Assembly (NCBI RefSeq): GCF_016342705.1
Contig: NZ_JAEINV010000004.1
Span: 124,001 to 188,000 of the forward strand
From: Lutibacter sp.
Lineage (GTDB): Bacteria > Bacteroidota > Bacteroidia > Flavobacteriales > Flavobacteriaceae
DNA length: 64,000 nucleotides
Direction: 5' to 3'
Shown in pieces: positions 18,264 to 26,566 of this stretch. Position 1 is the first letter of the stretch; the number at the start of each line of letters is the position of its first letter. A program made the translations under genes and the position numbers. The notes beneath the pieces are model-generated. The model saw only the letters and a list, made by a program, of their open reading frames with translations. It was not told the DNA's origin and did no database searches.

Positions 18264-18849
18264 ATTCCATTTTATAATAATTGTTAATATCTATCACCAT
18301 CATTCCTGCTTCTTCGGCAGCTTGCATTCCTAAAATTCCATCTTCAAAAACAACACAATCTTTAGGATTTACTTTCATAAGTTCGGCACATTTTAAAAAA
18401 GTTTCAGGATGTGGTTTAAAACTCAGAACATCATCAGCCGTAATAATTGGGTTAAAATAATGCTCCATCCCTAAAATAGACAACGTTCTTCTCGCTCCAA
18501 TCTGTGTACTTCCTGTGCCAATAGACATTGGCAATATGCCATAAAATTTTCTGACAACATCTGTTACAACGCTAATTTCCTTGGTTTCACCTACCAATTT
18601 TTTATAAACCTCTGCTTTTACTTTTCCAACTTCTATTGGGTTCATTTCTGTACCAAATAGTTCATTCAATTTAATAATAGTTGCCGCTTTAGGCATTCCA
18701 GTCAATTTCAAAAACAATTCACCACTAAAATCAATATCAAAAGGTGAAACAGCAGCCCGCCAAGCCTCAAAATGGTTTTGCATGGTATTTGCAACTGTTC
18801 CATCTAAATCAAAAATTAGTCCTTTAGCATTTTTTGGTATTGTAATCAT
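18253..18849 (-). CDS. HAD-IA family phosphatase (beta-phosphoglucomutase / YqaB-like)
   Basis: About 198 residues. HAD motif I is FDLDGTVANT with nucleophile Asp14 and acid/base Asp16. Motif II is the Thr or Ser in SIGTGS, motif III is a Lys in the SFKPHPETF region, and motif IV is VFEDGILGMQAA. A helical cap after motif I (HFEAWRAAVSPF) resembles YqaB-type sugar phosphatases and beta-phosphoglucomutases. The probable role is removal of phosphate from a small sugar phosphate in the cytoplasm. I use the ATG at 18849; a TTG 21 bases upstream is part of a TAnnTTTG promoter box and not a start. Confidence 0.82.
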   Translation of the reverse strand: MITIPKNAKGLIFDLDGTVANTMQNHFEAWRAAVSPFDIDFSGELFLKLTGMPKAATIIKLNELFGTEMNPIEVGKVKAEVYKKLVGETKEISVVTDVVRKFYGILPMSIGTGSTQIGARRTLSILGMEHYFNPIITADDVLSFKPHPETFLKCAELMKVNPKDCVVFEDGILGMQAAEEAGMMVIDINNYYKMEFKI

Positions 18850-18867
18850 TTCATTTTTATTAAGTTT

Positions 18868-18875
18868 CAAAAGTA
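18868..18875 (-). promoter_or_regulatory. Candidate -7 box for the HAD phosphatase gene
   Basis: Minus strand TACTTTTG at 18875-18868, about 18 bases before the ATG. It overlaps the in-frame TTG that could be mistaken for an earlier start codon. Confidence 0.5.
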
Positions 18876-18960
18876 ACCATATAAAATGCTTTTAAAAAAT
18901 GAATCATAATTTCTTTACGAAATCCTTTTATTAACTTTTAATTGTAGTTTTATTTATTCT

Positions 18961-20064
18961 TTAAATGGCTTCAAATTGTTTTCCTGGCAAAGGCTTTACA
19001 ACGCCTTTCATTTCTAAGTTAAATAAAATAGTGGTGGTAATATGTATTGGTAACTGACATGTAAGTGAAATAATATCTAATAATTGTTTCCCTTCATCCA
19101 CCAAAAAATCATAAATCAACTGTTCATCTTCATTTAATTCTACAAACAATTGTTTTTGAATTACTTTGGGTTCACTTTTAACCAAATTCCAATTCAGCAT
19201 TTCAACCAAATCAGTTGCACTAGTTAAAATGGCCGCTTTATTTCTTTTAATTAAATCGTTACAACCTTTACTAAAATTATCAGTTACTCTTCCGGGAACT
19301 GCAAAAACATCTCTACTATACGAGTTCGCAATATCTGCAGTAACTAAAGAACCTCCTTTGTCTGCAGATTCAATTATAATGGTAGCTTCAGAAATACCTG
19401 CAACAATGCGGTTTCGTTTTAAAAAATTTTCACGTTGAGGGACGTCATTATGCCAAAAGTCGGTAAAAAAACCACCGTTTTTGTGCACTTCAGTAATATA
19501 TTTCTTATGAGATTTAGGATAAATTTCTTCAAACCCATGCGCCAAAACACCCACAGTTGTCAAATTATTTTTAATAGCTGCTTTATGTGCACAAATATCC
19601 ACACCATACGCAAATCCACTCACAATTATCGGATTGTATTCCTTTAAATCTGAAATAAATTTCTCGCAAAAATCTCTTCCATAGCTTGTAATATTGCGCG
19701 TTCCAACAATACTGATTAATGGTTTATTTTCTAAATTAAAATTTCCTTCTTTAAAAAGTAAAATTGGTCCATCTATACAATGTTTTAATTTGGAAGGATA
19801 GTTCACATCCTCAAAATAAAGGGCTTCAATAGTATTTGACTGAATATATTTTAATTCCTTTTCTGCTTCAATTAAACAAGCAGGATCAAACAAATTTTGT
19901 ATGGTAAACGATCCAATTCCATTAATCTTTTCTAAATTTTTTCTTTTCTCTTTTAACACGTTTTTTGCGCTTCCGCAGTAAGAAATAAGCTTTTTCGCAT
20001 TAATATCTCCAATACCTTTTGCGCGCTGCAGCGCCAAAACATATAACAATTCTTCTTCTAGCAT
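18961..20064 (-). CDS. dprA: DNA-processing protein DprA
   Basis: 367 residues, normal for DprA/Smf. An N-terminal helix-hairpin-helix region (about 10-60) is followed by the Rossmann-like core with SIVGTRNITSYG (121-123 GTR), VSGFAYGVDICAH (149-156), QRENFLKRNRIVAGIS and SADKGGSLVTADIA. A C-terminal winged-helix covers about 300-367. DprA binds incoming single-stranded DNA during natural transformation and loads RecA. Some bacteria keep it without obvious competence. The reading frame is intact. It is divergent from the SPOR gene, sharing a 95-base spacer. Confidence 0.93.
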   Translation of the reverse strand: MLEEELLYVLALQRAKGIGDINAKKLISYCGSAKNVLKEKRKNLEKINGIGSFTIQNLFDPACLIEAEKELKYIQSNTIEALYFEDVNYPSKLKHCIDGPILLFKEGNFNLENKPLISIVGTRNITSYGRDFCEKFISDLKEYNPIIVSGFAYGVDICAHKAAIKNNLTTVGVLAHGFEEIYPKSHKKYITEVHKNGGFFTDFWHNDVPQRENFLKRNRIVAGISEATIIIESADKGGSLVTADIANSYSRDVFAVPGRVTDNFSKGCNDLIKRNKAAILTSATDLVEMLNWNLVKSEPKVIQKQLFVELNEDEQLIYDFLVDEGKQLLDIISLTCQLPIHITTTILFNLEMKGVVKPLPGKQFEAI

Positions 20065-20146
20065 ATTTTAACAATTTGAATTTCAATATATAAAAAATTT
20101 GTTAATAAAAAAGATGATAACTTTTAAAATTTACTACGGTTTTGGC

Positions 20147-20154
20147 TATATTTG
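20147..20154 (+). promoter_or_regulatory. Candidate -7 box for the CCDC81-HU/SPOR gene
   Basis: TATATTTG, exact to TAnnTTTG. The ATG at 20160 begins 6 bases after the box, so the message would be leaderless or nearly so. An in-frame TTG at 20142 lies upstream of the expected transcription start and cannot be the real start. Confidence 0.5.
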
Positions 20155-20159
20155 TTTTA

Positions 20160-21092
20160 ATGAAATTAGCAACATACATCAGCGATTTATTATACAGATA
20201 CGAATGTGTAATTGTTCCAAATTTTGGAGGTTTTGTAACCAATGAAGTTTCGGCAAAAGTGAATCATTTTACGCATACATTTTATGCCCCTTCAAAGCAA
20301 TTAACATTTAATACTCATTTGCAAAACAATGATGGATTATTAGCTAATTATATTGCAAATGCTAAAGGTATTTCTTTTTCTAATGCTGTAGAATTTATAA
20401 ATTCTGAAGTAAAAAACTGGAAATTACAGTTACAAAATGAAGAAATTGAATTAGAAAACATAGGCGCTCTTTCTTTAAATAAAGAAGGAAAACTTATTTT
20501 TGAACCATCTACTTCTGTAAATTATCTTACTTCTTCATTTGGATTAAATTCTTACGTTTCACCGGCTGTTAGCAGAATTGCTTATAAAGAAAAGGTTAAA
20601 CAGTTAGAAACCATTGCACCAGTATTACATACTGAAGAAAACAAAAGAAAAACACCCGCTTTTATTAAATACGCAGCAACTGCAGCTATTTTATTTGCGC
20701 TTGGTACTGTTGGCTGGAACGAATATCAAAAAGTTGAATACAATAATTTAGTTGCGGAATCTCAACTTCAACAACAAAAAGTTGAAAAATCTATTCAAGA
20801 AGCTACTTTTGTAATTAGTAATCCGCTCCCTGCAATTACTTTAAATGTAGCGAAAGAAACTTATAATTACCACATTATTGCGGGTGCTTTTAGAGAATCT
20901 GAAAACGCTGAGAAAAAATTGCAAGAACTTAAAGATAAAGGATTTAATGCCAGAATCTTAGGTGTTAATAAATGGAATTTAACACAAGTTGCTTTTGAAA
21001 GTTTAAACGATGAAAACGAAGCAATTAACAAGTTAAGAGCTATTCATAATACCGAATCTAAAGATGCTTGGTTATTAGTCCAAGAATTCTAG
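20160..21092 (+). CDS. CCDC81-type HU domain protein with transmembrane helix and SPOR domain
   Basis: 310 residues. The N-terminal about 135 residues (YISDLLYRYECVIVPNFGGF, LTFNTHLQNNDGLLANYI) match the two prokaryotic HU/CCDC81 domains, a histone-like fold found in Bacteroidota. One membrane helix covers about 170-187 (AATAAILFALGTVGW), then a short coiled stretch. A C-terminal SPOR domain of about 80 residues (YHIIAGAFRESENAEKKL onward) would bind denuded glycan strands at the division site. The layout suggests a cytoplasmic HU part and a periplasmic SPOR part, joining an inner partner to septal peptidoglycan. Start chosen at the ATG because the upstream TTG is in the promoter. Confidence 0.85.
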   Translation: MKLATYISDLLYRYECVIVPNFGGFVTNEVSAKVNHFTHTFYAPSKQLTFNTHLQNNDGLLANYIANAKGISFSNAVEFINSEVKNWKLQLQNEEIELENIGALSLNKEGKLIFEPSTSVNYLTSSFGLNSYVSPAVSRIAYKEKVKQLETIAPVLHTEENKRKTPAFIKYAATAAILFALGTVGWNEYQKVEYNNLVAESQLQQQKVEKSIQEATFVISNPLPAITLNVAKETYNYHIIAGAFRESENAEKKLQELKDKGFNARILGVNKWNLTQVAFESLNDENEAINKLRAIHNTESKDAWLLVQEF

Positions 21093-21135
21093 AATTTCCC
21101 ATTTAGCGTATTTTCTTTTTTACCCAAAATAAGCA

Positions 21136-21143
21136 TACCTTTG
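21136..21143 (+). promoter_or_regulatory. Candidate -7 box for the thioesterase gene
   Basis: TACCTTTG, exact to TAnnTTTG, 15 bases before the ATG at 21159. The TTG inside this box is in frame with the gene but would lie upstream of the transcription start. Confidence 0.5.
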
Positions 21144-21158
21144 CCAAAAAATCAACTT

Positions 21159-21668
21159 ATGGTAAAAACTCCTTCTGAATCGTTAACAATTTTAACTGAC
21201 ATTGTATTACCTGGCGAAACAAATCCGCTTGGCAATTTATTTGGAGGTGAATTATTAGCCAGAATGGATAGAGCTTGCAGTATTGCTGCCAGACGCCATT
21301 CTCATAGAATTGTAGTTACAGCTTCTGTTAACCACGTAGCCTTTAACAAAGCTATTCCTGTGGGAAGTGTTGTAACTATTGAAGCTAAGGTTAGCCGAGC
21401 ATTTAAATCATCTATGGAGGTTTATGTTGATGTATGGATTGAAGATAGAGAATCTCAAATTCGCACCAAAGTAAATGAAGGTATTTACACCTTTGTTGCA
21501 GTAGATAATACGGGAACTCCTGTTGCTATTCCTCAAATTAATCCAGAATCGGAATTGGAAAAGCAACGTTATGAAGGAGCTTTAAGAAGAAAACAATTAA
21601 GTTTAATTCTTTCAGGAAAAATGAAACCGCAAGAAGCTACTGAGTTAAAAGCCCTTTTTAATAGTTAA
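21159..21668 (+). CDS. Acyl-CoA thioesterase (hotdog fold)
   Basis: 169 residues, a single hotdog domain of the YciA/BACH type, which hydrolyses acyl-CoA to free acid and CoA. Diagnostic stretches are the LPGETNPLGNLFGGELLARMD helix region (contains the conserved Asn, Gly and Asp), VVTASVNHVAFNKAIPVG and VYVDVWIEDR, followed by a basic C-terminal tail ending KALFNS. Acts in the cytoplasm as an oligomer. Start at the ATG, not at the promoter TTG 18 bases earlier. It ends one base before the end of the convergent envelope operon. Confidence 0.88.
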   Translation: MVKTPSESLTILTDIVLPGETNPLGNLFGGELLARMDRACSIAARRHSHRIVVTASVNHVAFNKAIPVGSVVTIEAKVSRAFKSSMEVYVDVWIEDRESQIRTKVNEGIYTFVAVDNTGTPVAIPQINPESELEKQRYEGALRRKQLSLILSGKMKPQEATELKALFNS

Positions 21669-21669
21669 C

Positions 21670-22920
21670 CTACATTTTATAAATCCACGTTGCTGGGTTT
21701 TCAGTATCTGTATTTTTAGATAATATAAATCCTAAAATTGTTTTACCAGTAATTCTGTCAGTGAAAATGTTGCCAATTTCCTGTTTAGTACTCACTTTAT
21801 CTCCTGTGTGTACATAAACATTTTCTAAATTTTTGTACACCGTAATGTAATTACCATGTTGAATTAAAACCGCTTTTTGATTCCCAGACATCACTTGAAT
21901 TGCCAATACAGTTCCTTCAAAAACCGCTCTGGCTTTGCTCCCTGCTTCTGTGGTAATTCTAACACCATTACTTTGAATAGTTGCACTTGAAACTATTGGA
22001 TGCGGCTGTTTACCATAATATGTTGAGACAAATCCTTTTTCAACTGGCCAAGGTAAACTTCCTTTATTTGATGTAAATTTTGACGCCAATTCCTTCGCTT
22101 CGGCAGTTAAAGTAAAGGTTGCTTTTGAAGAAGTTCCTGCGGTAGTTGTTGTTGAAGATGTTGTTTCTCCAGCTTTTCTATTGGATGCAGCAATAGCATC
22201 TCTAATTAACTTATCAATTTGCGCATCAATTCGTTCTTCTTCTTTTTGAAATTTTTGAATTTGTTTTTTATAATCTCCTTCTTTCTTTTTAACCTGACTT
22301 AATAAATTTTCTTGTTCCTTTTTCTCTTTTTCAATAACAGTTTGCTCCTTTTTCTTTTCATTTAACAACGCTGTTTTTTGATCTTTCTTAATTTTTAAAG
22401 TATCTGTTAAAGCTTGTAATTTTGTTGTTTTTATAAGAATTTCTTCCCCTTGCTTTTTTCTAAACGACGTGTATTGTTTCATATATTGAAACCTTTTATA
22501 CGCTTGAAAAAAGTTTTCAGAAGATAATAAAAACATAATTCTACTGTTTTGAGATTTGCTTTGGTACGATTTAAAAATCATATCCGCATAATCCTTTTTT
22601 AACGCTTCTAAATCGCGTTTATTTTTATTTATTTCTAATTGATTTACATAAATTTCATTGTTAAGCTCTTTAGATTCACTAGAAATAACTGAAATTAATT
22701 CTTCTCTAGCTTTAATTTTATGTTTTAAATCCTTTACATCACTCAATAAGTTAGACTCTTTCTTTTTTGTATTAGAAAGTAAGGCATTTATGTAAATAAT
22801 ATCTTTTTGAATTTGAGTTCTACGTGATTCTAATTGTTGCCTTTTAGAATTTTGAGACTGACTATTTACACTAAAAAATAGCGCTATAAAAAGTAACGGA
22901 AAATAGATTTTAAACTGCAT
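21670..22920 (-). CDS. EnvC-like murein hydrolase activator (degenerate M23 domain)
   Basis: 416 residues with a signal peptide (about 1-22), a long coiled coil (about 23-250, rich in Lys and Glu) and a C-terminal LytM/M23 domain (about 285-416). The zinc-binding motif seems lost: the HxxxD position reads SNGVRI, and the later HxH reads YITVYKNL instead of containing a second His. That pattern is known from EnvC, which activates amidases at the septum without cutting peptidoglycan itself. The gene is last in an operon with a TPR protein and a DUF4292 lipoprotein, and its ATG overlaps the lipoprotein stop as TAATG. Sure of the family, less sure of lost activity. Confidence 0.85.
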   Translation of the reverse strand: MQFKIYFPLLFIALFFSVNSQSQNSKRQQLESRRTQIQKDIIYINALLSNTKKKESNLLSDVKDLKHKIKAREELISVISSESKELNNEIYVNQLEINKNKRDLEALKKDYADMIFKSYQSKSQNSRIMFLLSSENFFQAYKRFQYMKQYTSFRKKQGEEILIKTTKLQALTDTLKIKKDQKTALLNEKKKEQTVIEKEKKEQENLLSQVKKKEGDYKKQIQKFQKEEERIDAQIDKLIRDAIAASNRKAGETTSSTTTTAGTSSKATFTLTAEAKELASKFTSNKGSLPWPVEKGFVSTYYGKQPHPIVSSATIQSNGVRITTEAGSKARAVFEGTVLAIQVMSGNQKAVLIQHGNYITVYKNLENVYVHTGDKVSTKQEIGNIFTDRITGKTILGFILSKNTDTENPATWIYKM

Positions 22921-23693
22921 TATTTTAAAATAATTTCTTTATATCCATTAGGAATTTCAAACGGAAAGGTTAGTTTTTCATTAAACTCCACTGAATTATA
23001 GGTAATATTAATTGTGGTAATATTGGTATGATCAATAGCTCTTATATCAATATTTTCAGGGAATTGTTCTCCTTTTATTTTTTTATAACCCGAATAGGAA
23101 ACTGACAATAATTGCTTCTTTTCTTCATTTTTAATTTCTTGTCGGTTTAACTTAAAATTATCAGGATTCATAAAAAACAAAATACCAAATAACTCATTTT
23201 CTTTTTTAGGATAAATTTCATACAATCTATCCTCTATCTTTGAATTATAATCTCCTTTTTTTAGATTTAAAATAGCTTGACCTAACAAAATATTTTGCAC
23301 TTTTTCAAAATCCAATTCAGTTCCTAAAAATTTGCTTAATAATGAAAAATCTCCATCAAAATAGGTTCCTTGCAATTTTTCATAATAACTAACTCTTTTT
23401 GGTGTTATTATTACTTTTGCTAATGGAAAACCTAATTTTGTAGCGCTCATCCAAATAGTTTTATCTTTTTCAATGCGCAATTTTATAGTAATTGATACAG
23501 CCGTTTTTTTATCGCTATATTTTGCATTTAACTTCGCATCAATTGTTTTTTGATTAAAGTTGTTACTATAATGATTATTAATGATTTTTTTTGTTGAAAT
23601 AGCTTCTATGGCAGCCCCATCAACAACATTTTTACTGGACCTACAAGAAGTAAATACCAGTAATAAAATAACTATTATTTTAAAATATTTCAT
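22920..23693 (-). CDS. DUF4292 lipoprotein
   Basis: 257 residues starting with a lipoprotein signal (MKYFKIIVILLLVFTSC, Cys17 as the lipidated residue). The rest is strand-rich with the DUF4292 pattern: LNAKYSDKKTAVSITIKLRIEKDKTIWMS-type strands, a LLGQAILNLKKGDY segment and a SVEFNEKLTFPFEIP end. This fold resembles LolA/LolB-like lipid-binding half barrels, so transport or holding of a lipoprotein or lipid at the outer membrane is possible but unproven. It lies between the TPR gene (4-base gap) and the EnvC-like gene (1-base overlap), a set that suggests a shared role in envelope assembly. Confidence 0.8.
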   Translation of the reverse strand: MKYFKIIVILLLVFTSCRSSKNVVDGAAIEAISTKKIINNHYSNNFNQKTIDAKLNAKYSDKKTAVSITIKLRIEKDKTIWMSATKLGFPLAKVIITPKRVSYYEKLQGTYFDGDFSLLSKFLGTELDFEKVQNILLGQAILNLKKGDYNSKIEDRLYEIYPKKENELFGILFFMNPDNFKLNRQEIKNEEKKQLLSVSYSGYKKIKGEQFPENIDIRAIDHTNITTINITYNSVEFNEKLTFPFEIPNGYKEIILK

Positions 23694-23697
23694 ACAG

Positions 23698-24651
23698 TTA
23701 ATTTCTTAATTGCGCCGCCTTTTTCTTAAACTTTTCAGCTTCTACCTTATTTCCAATACCCAAATATGCCAGTGACAGCTGTTGGTAAAAATCTATTTCC
23801 ATTTTTGTGTCATCTACTACAAAATCAATGCCAATAGTAAGAACGGTAATTGCTTCATTATATTTTTCAAGTGTATTCAACGCAGTTGCATTTGTAACAT
23901 ATAAAAATGGTTGCGCCGGATATAATTCCAATCCATTTTTACTGTCTTCATACACATTTTCAAAAAGTTGCTGCGCCATTTCAGTCAATAATAATTGCTT
24001 TAAATCAGCATATTCTTTTGATTTTTCATATGCTATTCTTAAACTTTCAACAGTAACATTTTTGATTGTGTTTTGTTGTTCAGCAATTGTATTCGTTTTT
24101 TTTCTACTCAATAAATACGCTTTATAACCAATTGTTTTTATAGACTTTAATCCGTTGTTTTCAATTTCAGTAATTAAACTTTCAGCTTCATTAAAATCCT
24201 GATTTTGAATAAATAACAACACCAATTCATCATTTAAATTTGGATACTTTTTTACCAACTCTTTCTGCAATGCTATGGCCTTTTCAAAATTTTGTTCTTC
24301 CTTACAAATGGCTACTTTATGAAGTAGTAAATATTTATTATCAGGTTCCTTTTGTAAAGCTTTATCAATAAAAATTGCTGCTTCAAAATATTTTTTTATC
24401 AGTAAATAGTTTTTAGAAAGTTCAAAATCAACAGCTACGTTTGCAGTGTCTAATTGCTTACACTTCTCTAAACTCTCAATGGCTTTACTAAAATTATTGA
24501 TAGATTTTTGCTTTAAAGCTTCAAAAAATTGTTGTTGAAATTCTAAATTTTTTTGTTCAGCAAGATTCACTGTTGGTTGTTGCGCATATGAAAACAGTGA
24601 AATTATTAAAATTCCAACGCTTACTATTTTATGTATAAAATTGCTTTTCAT
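23698..24651 (-). CDS. Exported tetratricopeptide repeat protein
   Basis: About 317 residues with an N-terminal signal peptide (MKSNFIHKIVSVGILIISLFSYAQ). At least five helix-pair repeats follow, for example AIESLEKCKQLDTANVAVDFELSKNYL-type units, AAIFIDKALQKEPDNKYLLLH, and EAITVLTIGIDF near the end. TPRs act as protein-protein scaffolds, so it may hold the DUF4292 and EnvC-like proteins together in the periplasm. The start is the ATG at 24651; a TTG 18 bases upstream also keeps the frame open but gives a poor signal sequence. First gene of the three-gene operon. Confidence 0.8.
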   Translation of the reverse strand: MKSNFIHKIVSVGILIISLFSYAQQPTVNLAEQKNLEFQQQFFEALKQKSINNFSKAIESLEKCKQLDTANVAVDFELSKNYLLIKKYFEAAIFIDKALQKEPDNKYLLLHKVAICKEEQNFEKAIALQKELVKKYPNLNDELVLLFIQNQDFNEAESLITEIENNGLKSIKTIGYKAYLLSRKKTNTIAEQQNTIKNVTVESLRIAYEKSKEYADLKQLLLTEMAQQLFENVYEDSKNGLELYPAQPFLYVTNATALNTLEKYNEAITVLTIGIDFVVDDTKMEIDFYQQLSLAYLGIGNKVEAEKFKKKAAQLRN

Positions 24652-24678
24652 ATGGGGCGCAATATACAATTATTGATA

Positions 24679-26352
24679 CTAAATTCCTTTAGGAATTGCA
24701 TCAATTAATTTTTGAGCATAGGCGGTTTTTGGTGCTTTGTAAATGAGATCTGAATCTCCCATTTCTTCTATTTTTCCTTTATTCATAACTACCAATTGAT
24801 CGGACATATATTTTACAACCGCCAAATCGTGCGAAATAAAAATATAGGTAAACCCAAAATCTTGCTTTAATTCATTCAATAAATTAAGCACTTGCGCTTG
24901 CACAGAAACATCTAATGCAGAAACCGATTCATCACAAATAATTAATTTTGGCTTTAAAGCAATGGTACGTGCAATTCCAATTCGTTGCCGTTGACCGCCA
25001 GAAAACTCGTGGGGATATCTATAAAAATGTTCGGGTGGCAATCCTACACGCTCTAAAATTTCAAAAACATAGTTTTTTCGTTCTTCAAAAGAATTAAAAA
25101 TTCCGTGAACTTTCATAGGTTCAATTATTGCCTGACCTACTGGAATTCTTGGATTTAATGAAGAAAATGGGTCTTGAAATATAATTTGAACTTCTTTTCT
25201 AAAGTCTTTTAACGCTTGTTTAGAAAGATGCGTCACTTCTTTTCCATGATAAAAAATAGTGCCTTTTGTGGCCTTTTCTAATTGTAAAATAGTTCTTCCT
25301 AAGGTAGTCTTTCCACAGCCAGATTCTCCAACCAACCCTAATGTTTCCCCTTCAAATAATTGAAATGAAACCTCATCAACCGCTTTTACACAATTGTCAT
25401 TTTTAAAAAAGTAACTGTTAGATACGTTAAAATACGTAGCCAACTCTTTTACCTCCAACATTGGTTTTTTGGCGTATATTTTTTCATGAAAACTATTTCG
25501 TTCTTCTGTTGTGTACACCTCTTTTTGAACCTTATTTTCAATAAAATCTTTAACGGTAGGCAATTTTTTTAAACGTTCATTTAAATTTGGTTTGGAATTA
25601 ATGAGCGCTTTTGTGTAATTGTGCATTGGATTTTTAAACACTTGTTCCACCAAACCTTGCTCCACAATTTCGCCATTGTACATCACCAATACCGTGTTTG
25701 CAATTTCAGAAACCAACGATAAATCGTGTGTTATAAAAATAATACTCATGTTAGTTTCCACTTGCAATTCCTTCAATAATTCAATAATTTCTTTTTGAAC
25801 TGTCACATCCAACGCTGTTGTTGGCTCGTCTGCAATTAAAATTTTTGGTTTACAAGCAATGGCCATTGCAATCATAACTCGTTGCTTTTGTCCTCCAGAA
25901 ATTTGATGTGGATATTGATTAAAAATGGCTTCTGGTCGTGGCAATTTTACTTTATTAAATAATTCAATAACCTGCTCTTTTGCGGCTTTTTTGGCTATTT
26001 TTTTATGTTGAAGCAACATTTCTATCACCTGAAAACCACAAGTTAAACTAGGATTTAATGAACTCATAGGCTCTTGAAAAATCATAGAAATTTGATTGCC
26101 TCGTATTTTTTGAAACTCTTTTTCTGAAATTTTAGCAAGATTAGTATCATTAAAAAGAATGGTTCCTTCAACTTTTGCGTTTTTTGAAAGTAACCCTAAA
26201 ATCGCCAATGAAGTCACCGATTTTCCACTCCCAGATTCTCCTACAATTCCCAAAATTTGTTGATGGCCTAACTCAAATGAAACATTGTTAACAACACTAT
26301 TATATTGTCCGTTTGACTTAAAGGAAATTGATAGATTTTTTACTGAAAGCAT
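24679..26352 (-). CDS. Oligopeptide/dipeptide-type ABC transporter, two fused ATPase domains
   Basis: 557 residues holding two complete ABC ATPases. Domain 1 has Walker A GESGSGKS (38-45), signature ISGGQKQRVM and Walker B ILIADEPTTALD, with the DppD/OppD-type tail (QGLVEQVFKNPMHNYTKALI). Domain 2 has Walker A GESGCGKT (about 338-346), signature FSGGQRQRIGIA and Walker B LIICDESVSALD. The pair matches fused DppD-DppF (as in YejF). Such ATPases power peptide uptake through two permeases and a binding protein, none of which lies in the neighbouring genes. Peptide specificity is therefore open. Confidence 0.85.
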   Translation of the reverse strand: MLSVKNLSISFKSNGQYNSVVNNVSFELGHQQILGIVGESGSGKSVTSLAILGLLSKNAKVEGTILFNDTNLAKISEKEFQKIRGNQISMIFQEPMSSLNPSLTCGFQVIEMLLQHKKIAKKAAKEQVIELFNKVKLPRPEAIFNQYPHQISGGQKQRVMIAMAIACKPKILIADEPTTALDVTVQKEIIELLKELQVETNMSIIFITHDLSLVSEIANTVLVMYNGEIVEQGLVEQVFKNPMHNYTKALINSKPNLNERLKKLPTVKDFIENKVQKEVYTTEERNSFHEKIYAKKPMLEVKELATYFNVSNSYFFKNDNCVKAVDEVSFQLFEGETLGLVGESGCGKTTLGRTILQLEKATKGTIFYHGKEVTHLSKQALKDFRKEVQIIFQDPFSSLNPRIPVGQAIIEPMKVHGIFNSFEERKNYVFEILERVGLPPEHFYRYPHEFSGGQRQRIGIARTIALKPKLIICDESVSALDVSVQAQVLNLLNELKQDFGFTYIFISHDLAVVKYMSDQLVVMNKGKIEEMGDSDLIYKAPKTAYAQKLIDAIPKGI

Positions 26353-26406
26353 AAGTTACTTTTTTACTAAAATTTGTTTTTAAAAGTAGTAATTTGTAAT
26401 TAAAAT

Positions 26407-26503
26407 GCGTTAGGGATTGAATGGTTTGTTTGAACTCTTTTAAAAATTTTAGTAAAATTTTTAAAAAGTGAGTAATGAAAGCCCGACCCAAAGGGAAACG
26501 CCC
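26407..26503 (+). ncRNA. Candidate structured RNA or repeat, resembling the Flavo-1 motif
   Basis: In the divergent gap between the double ATPase and the Uup gene. GCGTT at 26407-26411 can pair with AACGC at 26497-26501, and a long A/T hairpin (about 26434-26472) lies inside. A GCCCGACCC-AAA-GGGAAACGCCC-type end follows. I recall similar ends in many intergenic gaps of flavobacteria and in the Flavo-1 RNA motif, but cannot confirm this. It ends 12 bases before the -33 element of the next promoter, so it may instead be a repeat or a regulatory DNA site. Strand is uncertain. Confidence 0.35.
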
Positions 26504-26515
26504 AAAATATTTTAA

Positions 26516-26548
26516 TTGTAATATTCGTATTTATTTTGTGTAGTTTTG
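26516..26548 (+). promoter_or_regulatory. Promoter for the Uup-type ABC-F gene
   Basis: TTG at 26516-26518, a 22-base spacer and TAGTTTTG at 26541-26548 match the Flavobacterium consensus. The ATG at 26567 follows about 18 bases after the box. Confidence 0.65.
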
Positions 26549-26566
26549 CGCTAAAATAATCCTTGA

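Noticed and set aside
20142-20159. Upstream TTG start codon for the SPOR gene
   Set aside because: It lies before and within the TATATTTG box, so it would not be transcribed. The same argument removes TTG starts at 21141, 38678 and 18870.
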